From the NCBI GenBank assembly GCA_016935075.1, contig JAFGRP010000215.1:1-32581 (forward strand): 32,581 nt of DNA, read 5' to 3'. Numbering within the stretch: position 1 is the stretch's first letter; every line of letters starts with the position of its first letter. Made by a program: the position numbers and the translations under genes. The notes below the pieces were generated by a model. It was not told the origin of the DNA. It was given only the letters and a program-made list of their open reading frames with translations, and did not search any database. This DNA comes from Deltaproteobacteria bacterium (GTDB taxonomy: Bacteria; Desulfobacterota; Syntrophia; Syntrophales; UBA5619). This document shows positions 22,469 through 31,211 of this stretch, piece after piece.

Positions 22469-23266
22469 CTATAATTCAAACTTTTTGGCACGGTGGGCCT
22501 TGATGAAATTCATGCAGAAATTGTCCCGGCCGGCCAACGCCTCCGCCGCGATGATGATCGCCATCATCCGCTTGTCCAGGGGATTGACGATGGCGCCGTC
22601 CAGACCCAGTGCAATCGCCATGGGCATGAAGGTCTGATTCACGAAGGACCTGCCGGGCAATCCGTAGGACACATTGGAAAGACCGCACATGGTATGTACC
22701 CCGACGAATTTTTCCCTGATCAGCGCAATCGCCTTGAGAAATTCAATGCCGAATGCTCCGTCCACGGAAATCGGCTGCACCAGGGGATCCACGTAAATAT
22801 TCTCCAGCGGAATCCGGTTCTGCACAAGCCCGTTGATCAGCCTGTCGGCAATCCGCAGCCGATCTTCCGCCGTTTTGGGCACCCCCTCATCGCTCATGCA
22901 CAGGGCCACAATCCGGCAATCCGTTCCGGCCAGCAGCGGCATCATCCGGTCATACCGATCGGACTCCAGGGAAATGGAATTGATCATGGGCGTCCCCCGA
23001 TGCACCGAAAGACCGGCCTCGATGGCCTTGGGATTCGGAGTGTCGATGGAACAGGGACCGTCCACGGCGGCCTGCACCGTTTGGACAAGCCAGCGCATGT
23101 AATCCTCTTCCTCACCCAGAAAGATTCCCGCATTGACATCAATATAGTGCGCGCCGGCCTCATGTTCCTGACGCGCCACCGATTGAACCGCCTCGACATC
23201 CCGGTTCTGGATTGCCTCCTTGATCGCCTTTCGGCTGGCATTGATGAGTTCTCCCACAATGATCAT
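22469..23266 (-). CDS. acsE: Methyltetrahydrofolate:corrinoid/iron-sulfur protein methyltransferase
   Basis: 265-aa TIM barrel of the pterin-binding family that moves the methyl group from methyl-tetrahydrofolate to the corrinoid iron-sulfur protein in the Wood-Ljungdahl pathway. The start IIVGELINASRKAIKEAI is diagnostic. Expected active-site residues are in place: SIDTPN with Asp75, MINSIS with Asn96, YVDPLVQPIS with Asp160 and GLSNVS with Asn198. Length equals the family's. It lies 73 bp downstream of the acyl-CoA synthetase gene on the same strand and about 3 kb from the divergent acs cluster. Confidence 0.95.
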   Translation of the reverse strand: MIIVGELINASRKAIKEAIQNRDVEAVQSVARQEHEAGAHYIDVNAGIFLGEEEDYMRWLVQTVQAAVDGPCSIDTPNPKAIEAGLSVHRGTPMINSISLESDRYDRMMPLLAGTDCRIVALCMSDEGVPKTAEDRLRIADRLINGLVQNRIPLENIYVDPLVQPISVDGAFGIEFLKAIALIREKFVGVHTMCGLSNVSYGLPGRSFVNQTFMPMAIALGLDGAIVNPLDKRMMAIIIAAEALAGRDNFCMNFIKAHRAKKFEL

Positions 23267-23339
23267 CGGATGTCTCCTTAATTATTGCTTTTTCGATCGA
23301 TGAAGCCTTTCACAAGCGCTATGGCTGGGGTACGGGCCG

Positions 23340-26015
23340 CTACCCGGTCAAAGAGAGGCTGACCCGCACGAGATCGTCGTATACGCTGCGGCGGGTCATG
23401 CCCAGCCGTTCGCACAGGGCGGTCATCCGGCGGTTGGCCGGTTCCAGGAATCCGTAGAATTCATGCAAGCCCCGCTCCGAGGCGATCCCCACGAGGATGT
23501 CCAGGAGCTTGGCGGCCAGCCCCTTCCCCTGGAACTCGTCGTGAACGATGATGGCAAATTCCCCCGCGATCCCATTCGCGTCGATGATCAGGTTCCCGAT
23601 GCCGATGAGCCGCTTTTGCTTCTCCCGCCGGATCTCGGCCACGATCGCCATCTCCCGGCTGTAATCGATGTTGCAGGAGCGCACGTGCATGGCGTGGCTG
23701 ATCTGCTTGACGCTGTGGTAGAACCTGGAACGGATCGTTTCCGGTGAAACGCTGGTGAGCATCTCATGTTCCAGGGGTTCGTCCTCGGAGCGGATCGGCC
23801 GGAGGATCACCTCGGTCCCGTCGGACAGACGCCATGGCGTCACATACCGCGTGGGATAAGGCGTGATCACGAGGTGGGGATAGGCCGCGGTTTTTCCTTC
23901 AACGCAGTCCGTGTCCAGGATGATCCGGGCGTCCAGCGCAAAAGCCTTACCTCCACTGACGGCAATGGGGTTGATGTCCATCTCCCGGATCTCGGGAAAA
24001 TCGATGATCATATTGGAAAATCCCACGAGGATCTGCTCGATCTGGCGCAGATCGGCGGCCGGCTTCCCCCGGTACCCCTGGAGCATGCGGTAAACGTTCG
24101 TCTCCTCCATAAGCCGGTGGGCCAGGGTCTGGTTCAGGGGCGGAAGGCCGACGGAGAAATCCCGGAACAGCTCCACACCGATCCCCCCCATGCCGAAGAG
24201 GATGACGGCGCCGAACTGGCGGTCCTTCTTCGCCCCCAGGATCAGTTCGTAGTCGATGCGCTCGACCATCTTCTGAACCGTAACGCCCCGGACGGTCGCC
24301 TCGGGGGCGAGCTGGCGGACCCCATCGAGGATCCGATGGTAGGCGGTCTTGAGCGCCTCGTCGGAATCGACCCCCGTGATGACCCCCCCCACGTCCTGGC
24401 GGAAGACGATCTCGGGAGAGGCGACCTTGAGGACCACAGGATAGCCGATCCAGTGGGCATGGGAGAGGGCATCTTCCAGTGAAAAGGCCATCCGGGAGGA
24501 GACGACGGGAATTCCGTAATTCCGGAGGAACTTCCATGAATTTTCCTCCGTGAGGACGAAGCAGGCCTCCCGGCAGGACTGGTGGATCAGGGCCCTGAGA
24601 TGGTTCTTCGGCGGCGCTTCGTCCATGGGGAGTTCCGCAGGCGTCTCCTGGAGGAGTTGGAGGTTCCGCTCATACTGGGTCATGTAGATGTAGGTCCGGA
24701 CGGCGTCCTCCGCCGTCTGGTAGGCGGGGATCCCTTTTTCCACCAGATGTTTCCGCCCCTGCCTGACATCGCCTCCCCCTATCCAGGTCGTCAGCAGAGG
24801 TTTTTCCGTCCCGGCCGCCGCGTCGATGAGGGCTGCCGCCACTTCCTCGGCGTTGGCAAAGTCCTGGGGGGTATAAATGGCCAGGAGGCCATCCACTGCG
24901 GGATCCTTCAAACAGGCGGCGGCCGTCTCTGCGTACCGGCGGACATCGGCGTTGCGGAGCAGATCGATGGGATTATCTGGTTTCCAGTAGGGAGGCATCA
25001 GGGCCTCCAGCGCCCGGACGGTCGGTTCGGAGAGGGTCGCCAGTTCGCCTCCGGAGCGCAGCAGGCGGTGGGTGGCCATGATCCCGATGCCGTCGGCGTT
25101 GGTCATGATGGCCAGACGCGGGCCCTTGGGCCGGTTTCGGGCGTACAGAACAGTGGCGGCGTTGAAAAGATCCTGCGGCTCCCGGACCCGGACGACGCCC
25201 AGGCGGCGGAAGAGGGCGTCATAGACCTCTTCCGGGCAGGCCATCATCCCCGTGTGGGTCAGGCCGAAACACTTGTCCCCTCCGAGGAACGGCGGCTTGA
25301 GCAGGATGACGGGCTTGTTGCGGGCGAAGCCGCGGATGGCGCTGACAAAGTGCTTCACGTTGCCCACAACCTCTTCCAGGTAGATGATGATGCTCTTCGT
25401 GTGCGGATCGTCGCATAGGAAGTCAATGACGTCTCCGAAATCAACATCGATCGCCGACCCCAGAGAGAAGATCATGCTGAAACCGATATGGGCGCCGATT
25501 CCCCAGTCGAACAGGGTCCGGCCGAAACCGCCGGACTGCGCAATGAAGGCGACGTTGCCCACTTCAGGGGTCTTCCGGAGGAAGGTGGCATTGAGGTTGA
25601 CATTGGGCCGCATGACTCCCAGGCAGTTGGGACCGATGATCCGCATCCCGTAGGCCTGATTGATCCGTATGATTTCCCCTTCCAGCCGTTTCCCCTCTTC
25701 GCCTGTTTCCCGGAAACCGGAGGAGATGACGATGATCCCCTCCGTACCGGCCCGGCCGCAGGCATCGACTAACGCCGGTACGGTGGCGGCGGGGGTCACA
25801 ACGACGGCCAGATCCACGGGTTCGGGCAGTGCGTCGATGCCCGTCCAGCAGGGACGTCCCAGGATCTCTTTCCGCCCCGGATTGACGGGATAAACCGTAC
25901 GGTCGCCGGAGGCCAGTGCGTTTTCCAGGATGGTCCGCCCGAACGTTCCCTCCCGTTCCGTTGCGCCGATGACGGCGATTGTTTTTGGATTGAAGAGCTT
26001 CTGCAGATCACCCAT
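23340..26015 (-). CDS. ADP-forming acyl-CoA synthetase fused to GNAT acetyltransferase
   Basis: 891 aa. In order: a CoA-binding Rossmann domain (PKTIAVIGATEREGTFGRTI), succinyl-CoA ligase-like domains with FGLTHTGMM in the position of the catalytic phospho-histidine, an ATP-grasp domain (FLRNYGIPVV, YPVVLKVASP, DINPIAVSGG), and a C-terminal GNAT domain (LRPIRSEDEPLEHEMLTSVS; FQGKGLAAKLLDIL). The architecture is that of bacterial Pat-type lysine acetyltransferases. Because the histidine is retained, the synthetase part may be active, interconverting acetyl-CoA + ADP + Pi and acetate + ATP. ATG 26015 follows GGAGG at seven bases; an ATG at 26081 is less likely. It is upstream of acsE. Confidence 0.9.
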   Translation of the reverse strand: MGDLQKLFNPKTIAVIGATEREGTFGRTILENALASGDRTVYPVNPGRKEILGRPCWTGIDALPEPVDLAVVVTPAATVPALVDACGRAGTEGIIVISSGFRETGEEGKRLEGEIIRINQAYGMRIIGPNCLGVMRPNVNLNATFLRKTPEVGNVAFIAQSGGFGRTLFDWGIGAHIGFSMIFSLGSAIDVDFGDVIDFLCDDPHTKSIIIYLEEVVGNVKHFVSAIRGFARNKPVILLKPPFLGGDKCFGLTHTGMMACPEEVYDALFRRLGVVRVREPQDLFNAATVLYARNRPKGPRLAIMTNADGIGIMATHRLLRSGGELATLSEPTVRALEALMPPYWKPDNPIDLLRNADVRRYAETAAACLKDPAVDGLLAIYTPQDFANAEEVAAALIDAAAGTEKPLLTTWIGGGDVRQGRKHLVEKGIPAYQTAEDAVRTYIYMTQYERNLQLLQETPAELPMDEAPPKNHLRALIHQSCREACFVLTEENSWKFLRNYGIPVVSSRMAFSLEDALSHAHWIGYPVVLKVASPEIVFRQDVGGVITGVDSDEALKTAYHRILDGVRQLAPEATVRGVTVQKMVERIDYELILGAKKDRQFGAVILFGMGGIGVELFRDFSVGLPPLNQTLAHRLMEETNVYRMLQGYRGKPAADLRQIEQILVGFSNMIIDFPEIREMDINPIAVSGGKAFALDARIILDTDCVEGKTAAYPHLVITPYPTRYVTPWRLSDGTEVILRPIRSEDEPLEHEMLTSVSPETIRSRFYHSVKQISHAMHVRSCNIDYSREMAIVAEIRREKQKRLIGIGNLIIDANGIAGEFAIIVHDEFQGKGLAAKLLDILVGIASERGLHEFYGFLEPANRRMTALCERLGMTRRSVYDDLVRVSLSLTG

Positions 26016-26322
26016 GCCGTTTCCTCCTTCGGTGCGAGCCGCTTGCGGGTCTATGGGATAGGCCGAAATTTGGAAATGCAACCCTTGGATGCATATTGTT
26101 TTTTAACGTAAATAACGCGGAGAAGCAAAGACTTTTTGATGGAAGCGTCTCAACGGCAGGTGAAAAACAAATAAAATCAATATAATTCATCGATATTCCG
26201 CAGGATTCAGAAAGATGCCTGCGTAAAAATGTAGGGCCGCCCCATTTTGATTTGACACCCCTTTTTGATTATGATAGGGGTCGCGCATCATTATTTCATG
26301 GAAACAGGGGATTTTCGGGGTG
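26016..26322. promoter_or_regulatory. Divergent intergenic region between the synthetase-acsE and cooC-acs units
   Basis: No gene is seen. The left half is AT-rich and carries a candidate minus-strand promoter TTGCTT (26123-26128), 17 bp, TAAAAA (26100-26105). The right half carries the plus-strand promoter and inverted repeat described separately. Confidence 0.45.
26247..26281 (+). promoter_or_regulatory. Promoter of cooC-acs operon with overlapping inverted repeat
   Basis: TTGATT (26247-26252), 17-bp spacer, TATGAT (26270-26275). An inverted repeat ACCCCT (26257-26262) / AGGGGT (26276-26281), with a 13-base centre, brackets the -10, so a bound regulator would block polymerase. The first gene starts about 45 bp downstream. 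Confidence 0.6.
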
Positions 26323-27093
26323 ATGAAGATAGCGATCAGCGGGAAGGGCGGAGTCGGCAAGACGCTTCTGAGCGCCTTTTTAGCGCATGCGTTCGCGGCT
26401 GGGGGCTACGAGGTCATCGCCATCGATGCCGACCCCGATGCCAACCTGGGCACCGCCCTTGGCTTTCCGGATGCCGGTCAAATCGTCCCGATCTCCCATC
26501 TTAAAGATCTCATTCGGGAGCGCACAGGCGCCAAAGAGTCGGCCAGCGGCATCTATTTCAAGCTGAATCCCAAGGTTGACGACCTGCCGGAAGAGCACTC
26601 GGTCAGGCACGACGGCATTCGCCTGATGGTGATGGGCGAGGTGAAAAAAGGGGGTAGCGGCTGTTACTGCCCGGAAAACACCCTGTTGAGATCGCTTATA
26701 TCCCATCTGCTCCTGGGGCGGGATGACGTCGTCATACTGGATATGGCCGCCGGCATTGAACATTTAAGCAGGGGCACGGCGCAAGCGGTCGACCGGCTTA
26801 TCATCGTCGTGGAACCGGGGCAGGCCAGCATGGAAACGGCTCGCCGGGTGAAGCAATTGGCCTCCGATATCGGTATTAAAAAACTGGCGGTTGTCGGCAA
26901 TAAGGTGCACGACGCCGATGAGGAAGCCTATATCAGAAAAGGTACCGAGGGCCTGGATATGCTCGGCGTTATCCCTTATGACACAGGTCTTGTGGATGCC
27001 CAGATGCGGGGGCTTCCGGTAATCCGGAGTCAGGCAATCAAATCGTCGGTTGACGCCATTTACACGAAACTGATTGCCCCACGAAATACATAG
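26323..27093 (+). CDS. cooC: CO dehydrogenase nickel-insertion ATPase CooC
   Basis: 256-aa MinD/ParA-type ATPase that helps insert nickel into the CODH C-cluster. It starts MKIAISGKGGVGKTLLSAFL with the deviant Walker A, has DADPDANLG and DMAAGIEHL switch regions, and has GCYC, the conserved CxC of CooC proteins thought to bind nickel at the dimer interface. ATG 26323 is preferred; GTG one codon earlier is possible. It is the first gene of the plus-strand acs cluster, 93 bp before acsV. Confidence 0.92.
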   Translation: MKIAISGKGGVGKTLLSAFLAHAFAAGGYEVIAIDADPDANLGTALGFPDAGQIVPISHLKDLIRERTGAKESASGIYFKLNPKVDDLPEEHSVRHDGIRLMVMGEVKKGGSGCYCPENTLLRSLISHLLLGRDDVVILDMAAGIEHLSRGTAQAVDRLIIVVEPGQASMETARRVKQLASDIGIKKLAVVGNKVHDADEEAYIRKGTEGLDMLGVIPYDTGLVDAQMRGLPVIRSQAIKSSVDAIYTKLIAPRNT

Positions 27094-27186
27094 GCAAAAG
27101 GAAAAGGGGAAGGGGAAAAGCGGCGGCCGGTAGCGGGTCTGATTGTGCTCATATCCGGCACGTTTTTCATGTTTGTGGGTAATTGA

Positions 27187-29175
27187 ATGGCTAAGGTTAA
27201 AGTCACATTTCATCCGAGCGGGAGGAGCATCTCTGTCGATAAAGGAGAAAATCTCCTCCAGGCGGCGATGGAGGCAGGAATACACATCAACGCTTCCTGC
27301 GGCGGCAGTGGAACCTGCGGGAAGTGCAAGATCAAGATTGTTGGCGGCTCTGCCGATTCTCCGATGCACGATAGACTTTCGCCCGCGGAGTATGAGGAAG
27401 GATTCCGTCTGGCCTGTCTGACTTCGATCAGGGGAAACCTGGATGTAGAGATCCCTCTGGAATCACAGGTGGACAAATCGGCGCTATCCCTCAAAGGCGA
27501 CAGGGAGCAGGGCTCTTACCTGCTCTCTCCTAAAGACATTTACCAGCTTGTTCAGGGATGGGATGTGGATCCCACGGTTTTTAAAAGATACGTCGAGCTG
27601 GACCCGCCGACCATTGCAGACAACGTAAGCGATTTGACGCGTTTGATTTCCGCGATAAACCGCCAGCACGGCATGAACGGGATTTCCACCGACTTTAGGG
27701 TCATCAGGAAATTTAGCCGCATCCTGAGGGAGGCGGATTGGAAAGTGACGGTAACCCTCGTTCTCACGAAGAAAGGGTATAAGCTCATCAATGTGGAAGC
27801 GGGAGACAACAGACAGCAAAACTACTCCATCGTCATCGATATCGGCACCACCACCATTTTCGGTCAATTGCTGAATCTCAACGAGTGCAAGGTGGTTGCC
27901 TGTCCCGATGGCCTCTGCGACGGGGCGAAGCTTTTTGCCCTTGCTGAGGCATCCGATTACAATGCCCAGATCAGTTTCGGAGAAGACGTCATTACGCGCA
28001 TCGTGTATGCACAGAAGCCCGGCGGCCTGAAAAAAATGCAGGAAACCGTCGTCGGCACCATCAACGGCATCATCGACGAACTGCTGAAGATGAGTGGCAT
28101 CAAACGTTCCCTGATCTCGCACATGGTCGTGGCGGGGAACACCACGATGACACAGTTGTTTTTAGGGATTGATCCCAAGTATATCCGCGAAGCCCCCTAT
28201 GTTCCTACGGCACATTTTATTCCCCCTGTAAGAGCCGTCCATCTGGGGATACATATCGGCGAGCATGTGCATGTGTACACCTTCCCCATGGTGGCCAGTT
28301 ACGTGGGAGGCGACATCGTGGCGGGGGTTTTGGGATCGGGCATTTTCCAGCGCGAATCCCTGACCCTCTACATGGACATCGGCACCAACGGCGAGATCGT
28401 CCTGGGCAACAAGGACTGGCTTGCCAGTGTTTCCTGTTCCGCGGGACCTGCCTTTGAAGGGGCGGGGATCAAGTTCGGGATGCGGGCGACGCGAGGCGCC
28501 ATCGAGGAAGTGAGCATCAATCCCCGTACCTACGAGCCCATGATCCTGACCATAGGGAGGGTGAAGCCCATCGGCATCTGCGGTTCGGGTCTGATCGACG
28601 CTGTGGCGGAGCTTATGGAGACGGGGATTATCGATCAGAACGGAAAGTTCCGGCTGGATATCGCCGCCGATCGGGTGAGCAAGGGAACGGACGGCTACGA
28701 ATACATCCTGGCACGCAAAGAAGAAACGCAGATCAAGGACGATATCGCCCTGACGGAAATCGACATCAGCAACCTGATTCGCACCAAGGCCGCCATCTAT
28801 GCCGGCTGCAAGGTGCTGCTCGACAGCGTCGGTTTGAGTTTCCGCGACCTGGAACAGGTGATCATCGCCGGCGGCTTCGGCCGTCATCTCGATCTGGAAA
28901 AGGCGATCTTCATCGGCCTTCTGCCCGACCTGGAAATCGGCAAGTTCATCTTCGTCGGCAACGGTTCCCTTTTAGGCGCAAGATTGCTTTCCTTTTCTCA
29001 GGCTCTTCTCAAAGAGGCGGAACGCATCTCCCTGATGATGACCAATCTCGAACTGAGCAATCATGCGGGTTTCATGAACGAGTTTATGGCCGCCATGTTT
29101 CTGCCCCATACGGATACGGGGGCATTCCCCGGGGTACAGGAGCGCCTGCGGCTGAAGAGGGGGTCGCTTTTATAG
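27187..29175 (+). CDS. acsV: Reductive activator of corrinoid/iron-sulfur protein (RACo/AcsV type)
   Basis: 662 aa. The N-terminal 2Fe-2S ferredoxin domain has CGGSGTCGKC plus a later Cys (Cys38, 44, 47, 77). Next is a linker and middle region, then a large ASKHA/DUF4445 ATPase domain: SIVIDIGTTTIFGQLL, MVVAGNTTMTQLFLG, YMDIGTNGEIVLGN, PIGICGSGLIDAVAEL and IIAGGFGRHLDLEKAIFIG. Such proteins use ATP to return Co(II) to Co(I) in the corrinoid iron-sulfur protein after accidental oxidation. The next gene starts on the base after its stop, so the pair is tightly linked. Confidence 0.93.
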   Translation: MAKVKVTFHPSGRSISVDKGENLLQAAMEAGIHINASCGGSGTCGKCKIKIVGGSADSPMHDRLSPAEYEEGFRLACLTSIRGNLDVEIPLESQVDKSALSLKGDREQGSYLLSPKDIYQLVQGWDVDPTVFKRYVELDPPTIADNVSDLTRLISAINRQHGMNGISTDFRVIRKFSRILREADWKVTVTLVLTKKGYKLINVEAGDNRQQNYSIVIDIGTTTIFGQLLNLNECKVVACPDGLCDGAKLFALAEASDYNAQISFGEDVITRIVYAQKPGGLKKMQETVVGTINGIIDELLKMSGIKRSLISHMVVAGNTTMTQLFLGIDPKYIREAPYVPTAHFIPPVRAVHLGIHIGEHVHVYTFPMVASYVGGDIVAGVLGSGIFQRESLTLYMDIGTNGEIVLGNKDWLASVSCSAGPAFEGAGIKFGMRATRGAIEEVSINPRTYEPMILTIGRVKPIGICGSGLIDAVAELMETGIIDQNGKFRLDIAADRVSKGTDGYEYILARKEETQIKDDIALTEIDISNLIRTKAAIYAGCKVLLDSVGLSFRDLEQVIIAGGFGRHLDLEKAIFIGLLPDLEIGKFIFVGNGSLLGARLLSFSQALLKEAERISLMMTNLELSNHAGFMNEFMAAMFLPHTDTGAFPGVQERLRLKRGSLL

Positions 29176-29922
29176 ATGAGTTTCACTATCGCCGTTTCGG
29201 GAAAAGGCGGCACGGGAAAAACGACGTTTGCGGGGATGATCGTCCGTTACCTGCTTGAAAAGGGCAAAAGTCCCGTACTGGCTGTCGATGCCGATGCCAA
29301 TGCAAATCTCAACGAAGTTTTGGGCATCGATGTCAAAACGACCATCGGCCAGATGCGGGAACTGATGAAGGAAAAAGTTCCCGCGGGCATGACCAAGGAT
29401 GTGTGGTTTGAATATAAGGTGCAGGAGGCGCTGACGGAGTCCAAGGGATTTGATCTTCTGGCCATGGGACGCCCGGAGGGTGCCGGCTGTTATTGTGCGG
29501 CCAATACCCTCGCCAGGAAGTATATCGATCTTCTCTCGGGGAATTATCCCTATGTTGTTATTGATAACGAAGCGGGAATGGAACACTTCAGCCGACTCAC
29601 AACACAGGATGTGGACCTGCTCTTTATCCTGTCCGATTCCAGCCGCCGCAGCATCATTACGGCGGGACGGATTCGCGATCTGATAAAGGAGCTCAAATCG
29701 AACATCGTCAGGGATGTCCTGATCTTGAACGGCATGACCGGTCCCCTGGAGGAAGAGATATCGGAGGAAATCCGGAAGCATCATCTCGATTTGGCAGGGA
29801 TGATCCCGGCGAGTGAGGAAATCAGCCGCTTTGACCGTAGCGGAAGTCCCACTTTTGGGCTTCCGCTTTCGGCGCCGTCAGTGCAGGCGGCCTGGCGTAT
29901 TTTTGACCAATACATTCCGTAA
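29176..29922 (+). CDS. cooC: Second CooC-type maturation ATPase
   Basis: 248-aa MinD-like ATPase: IAVSGKGGTGKTTFAGMIV (Walker A), VDADANANL, GAGCYCAAN (CxC) and VIDNEAGMEHFS. It is clearly paralogous to the first CooC but differs in P-loop (GTGKTT against GVGKTL) and in the middle region. It may mature a different nickel site, for example the acetyl-CoA synthase A-cluster (AcsF-like role), while the first serves CODH; this split is inference. It sits directly between acsV and a 55-aa gene. Confidence 0.9.
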   Translation: MSFTIAVSGKGGTGKTTFAGMIVRYLLEKGKSPVLAVDADANANLNEVLGIDVKTTIGQMRELMKEKVPAGMTKDVWFEYKVQEALTESKGFDLLAMGRPEGAGCYCAANTLARKYIDLLSGNYPYVVIDNEAGMEHFSRLTTQDVDLLFILSDSSRRSIITAGRIRDLIKELKSNIVRDVLILNGMTGPLEEEISEEIRKHHLDLAGMIPASEEISRFDRSGSPTFGLPLSAPSVQAAWRIFDQYIP

Positions 29923-29957
29923 GCGGCGTAAATACATTGGCGCAAGGAGGAGACGAG

Positions 29958-30125
29958 ATGACCGAACAGCAGCAGCTTGAAGAAAAGACCTCTTTTGATG
30001 GAAGCAAGGTGAAGGTGTTGGGCGAGACTTATGAACAGGGAAAGCCGGAGAAACCGGAGAACTGGCGTGAAAAACTGAAAAACCGGGAAGATATGATAGC
30101 CTATCTTAAGGCAGGAGTTCGTTGA
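29958..30125 (+). CDS. Small charged protein in acs operon, function unknown
   Basis: 55 aa, MTEQQQLEEKTSFDGSKVKV, then LGETYEQGKPEKPENWREKL and a KNREDMIAYLKAGVR tail. It is hydrophilic with no membrane segment, cysteine or metal motif. ATG 29958 has an excellent AAGGAGGAG site at normal spacing, and the gene is in the same orientation between cooC and acsD, so I consider it real. I recognise no family. Its place suggests an accessory role in CODH/ACS assembly or in corrinoid protein handling (inference). Confidence 0.65.
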   Translation: MTEQQQLEEKTSFDGSKVKVLGETYEQGKPEKPENWREKLKNREDMIAYLKAGVR

Positions 30126-30141
30126 TAAGCAACGCTTCAAA

Positions 30142-30187
30142 TTCAAAGGGGTAATTTTCGCGCATCTTGTCGGATGCGCCCTTTGAA
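30142..30187 (+). promoter_or_regulatory. Long hairpin between the small gene and acsD
   Basis: Outer arms TTCAAAGG (30142-30149) / CCTTTGAA (30080+100 to 30187), continuous with an inner stem GCGCATC (30160-30166) / GATGCGC (30173-30179), with an unpaired 5' bulge of about ten bases. No T-run follows, so it is more likely an mRNA-processing or stabilising element, or a sensor, than a terminator. Confidence 0.5.
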
Positions 30188-30234
30188 CGAGGGGCAGTCA
30201 ATTAAGCGGTCAATTAATAAGGAGGTAAAAACTC

Positions 30235-31173
30235 ATGGCATTTGCAATACCCAAAACGTCCTATACGGGAAAGATCAAGGAAGTCGTACTGGGTAAAGGG
30301 CCAAAGGCGATTACGGTGGGAGGAGAAACCTCATATCCTTTTCATCTCTTTGAAGGGGAAATGCCTCATTCACCCCGCATCGCCATCGAGGTGTACGATG
30401 CGCCTCCTGATGACTGGTCGGAGGCTGCTCTGGAACCATATAAAGACGTTCTCAACGATCCCGTCGCTTGGGCCAGGAAAGCGGCGGAGGCGTATGGCGC
30501 CGATATGATTGCCCTGCAACTGGTCAGCACCGATCCCAACGGTCTGAATACCCCGAGTGATCAGGCGATGGAAACGGCCAAAAAAGTCGCAGCGGCGGTG
30601 GATATTCCGGTGATCGTCAACGGCAGCGGCAATCCTGAAAAGGATGCCGAAGTGCTCCGCAAGGTTGCCGAGGTCTGCGACGGAATGAATCTCGTCCTCG
30701 GCCCCGTTGTGGTGGAAAATTACAAGCAGGTCGGTGCCGGCGCCATTGCCTACAAGCATACCCTGGCGGCCAACAGCCCGATCGACATCAACCTGGCCAA
30801 GCAGCTCAACATCCTTCTGGGCAACCTCGGGGTCCCGGACGGACAGATTGTCGTCGATCCGACCACCGGCGGACTCGGTTACGGGATCGAATATACCTAC
30901 TCGGTCATGGAGCGCGACCGTATGGCCGCCCTCACCCAGCAGGATGAGCGGCTGCAGTTTCCCATCGTCTGCAATTTAGCAAAAGAAGTCTGGAAAACGA
31001 AGGAAGCGAAGATGGGGGACTCCGAACTCATGGGTAACGCGGCAAAAAGGGGAATCCTCATGGAGGCGATCACGGCGCAACTGCTTCTTTTGGCAGGTAC
31101 GGACGTACTGGTGATGAGGCATCCCGAGGCCATCAGGCTTGTCAGAGAAATGATAGCAGATTTAACGGCTTAG
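30235..31173 (+). CDS. acsD: Acetyl-CoA decarbonylase/synthase delta subunit (corrinoid protein small subunit)
   Basis: 312-aa TIM-barrel subunit of the corrinoid iron-sulfur protein that carries the methyl group to acetyl-CoA synthase. Diagnostic stretches are KGPKAITVGGETSYPFHLFE, HSPRIAIEVYD, VIVNGSGNPEKDAEVL, DPTTGGLGYGIEYTYSVMER and VMRHPEAIRLV. AAGGAGG lies upstream of ATG 30235. Its partner AcsC is not in the window and probably follows cooS. It lies 38 bp before the CODH gene. Confidence 0.93.
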   Translation: MAFAIPKTSYTGKIKEVVLGKGPKAITVGGETSYPFHLFEGEMPHSPRIAIEVYDAPPDDWSEAALEPYKDVLNDPVAWARKAAEAYGADMIALQLVSTDPNGLNTPSDQAMETAKKVAAAVDIPVIVNGSGNPEKDAEVLRKVAEVCDGMNLVLGPVVVENYKQVGAGAIAYKHTLAANSPIDINLAKQLNILLGNLGVPDGQIVVDPTTGGLGYGIEYTYSVMERDRMAALTQQDERLQFPIVCNLAKEVWKTKEAKMGDSELMGNAAKRGILMEAITAQLLLLAGTDVLVMRHPEAIRLVREMIADLTA

Positions 31174-31211
31174 AAACACCGGCCCCCGGTCGGTGGAAGA
31201 AGGAGGAAATA

